Shown here: positions 63,986 to 64,000 of the stretch, piece by piece
Layout of the letters: every line of letters starts with the position of its first letter
How positions within the stretch are numbered: the stretch's first letter is position 1
Notes under the pieces: model-generated
Told to the model about the DNA's origin: nothing
Database searches by the model: none
Seen by the model: the letters and a program-made list of their open reading frames with translations, nothing else
Assembly: GCA_958299035.1 (NCBI GenBank)
Contig: CATQJL010000001.1
Coordinates: forward strand, 26,391,521 to 26,455,520
Source: Cylicocyclus nassatus
Taxonomy: Eukaryota > Nematoda > Chromadorea > Rhabditida > Strongylidae
Length of the DNA stretch: 64,000 nucleotides
Direction of reading: 5' to 3'
Made by a program: the position numbers and the translations under genes

Positions 63986-64000
63986 AGTACCTAGCTTAGC

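Noticed and set aside
1..64000. tRNA, rRNA or snRNA genes
   Set aside because: I saw no cloverleaf with A and B boxes or conserved rRNA core sequence. A covariance-model scan would be needed to exclude small RNA genes.

Overview
The window looks like accessory, repeat-rich chromosomal DNA from a nematode, most likely a rhabditine/strongylid-type (clade V) species. The evidence: introns of about 50-120 nt with TTTTCAG or TTTTAG acceptors; two start codons that sit a few bases downstream of a TTTTCAG-type acceptor, as in spliced-leader trans-splicing; a six-cysteine ShKT domain; and BEL/Pao, Penelope-like, MULE and hAT relics of kinds common in nematodes. I see no bacterial operon structure, rRNA or tRNA gene. 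The species cannot be fixed from sequence reading alone.

Layout. 1-7800: foldback repeats (644-1103; 1428-3733 with a second foldback nested inside), a Penelope-like RT/GIY-YIG relic (4912-5580) and mostly unassigned DNA. 7809-14385: a Mutator-like element (MULE) with roughly 0.36-kb terminal inverted repeats and an apparently intact nine-exon transposase on the minus strand. 14519-16615: two mariner-type foldback MITEs. 17460-19534: a broken BEL/Pao retroelement (integrase end plus a phlebovirus-glycoprotein-like env remnant). 21385-26021: a minus-strand LTR element with a decayed gag and no visible pol. 27054-34040: a decayed hAT element of about 7 kb bounded by TTCGAA-rich palindromic arrays and carrying nested MITEs. 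38406-48323: a giant inverted repeat with arms of 2.5 and 3.4 kb around a 4-kb spacer that holds a ShKT-domain gene. 52934-53183: a compact two-exon gene for a small secreted cysteine-rich peptide. 53440-57360: a very young LTR element (LTRs differ at one of 378 positions) that encodes gag and an aspartic protease but no reverse transcriptase or integrase. 59445-63985: more foldbacks and a dispersed repeat.

How it fits together. The only convincing host genes are the ShKT gene and the small peptide gene. The MULE transposase and the young gag-protease ORF are the best-preserved mobile-element genes. The dominant theme is foldback DNA: more than 15 separate near-palindromes from 0.3 to 10 kb. 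Several fall into families recognisable from their termini (TTAGGTYG with TA duplication; CTAACAAGGGAAGG; CTCAGACAAT; an 8-bp-duplication hAT type). A filled/empty site comparison between the arms of the giant inverted repeat shows directly that the TTAGG family moved and duplicated TA. Several unrelated foldbacks share an internal block close to GATAGAGCAAAGC that I cannot explain.
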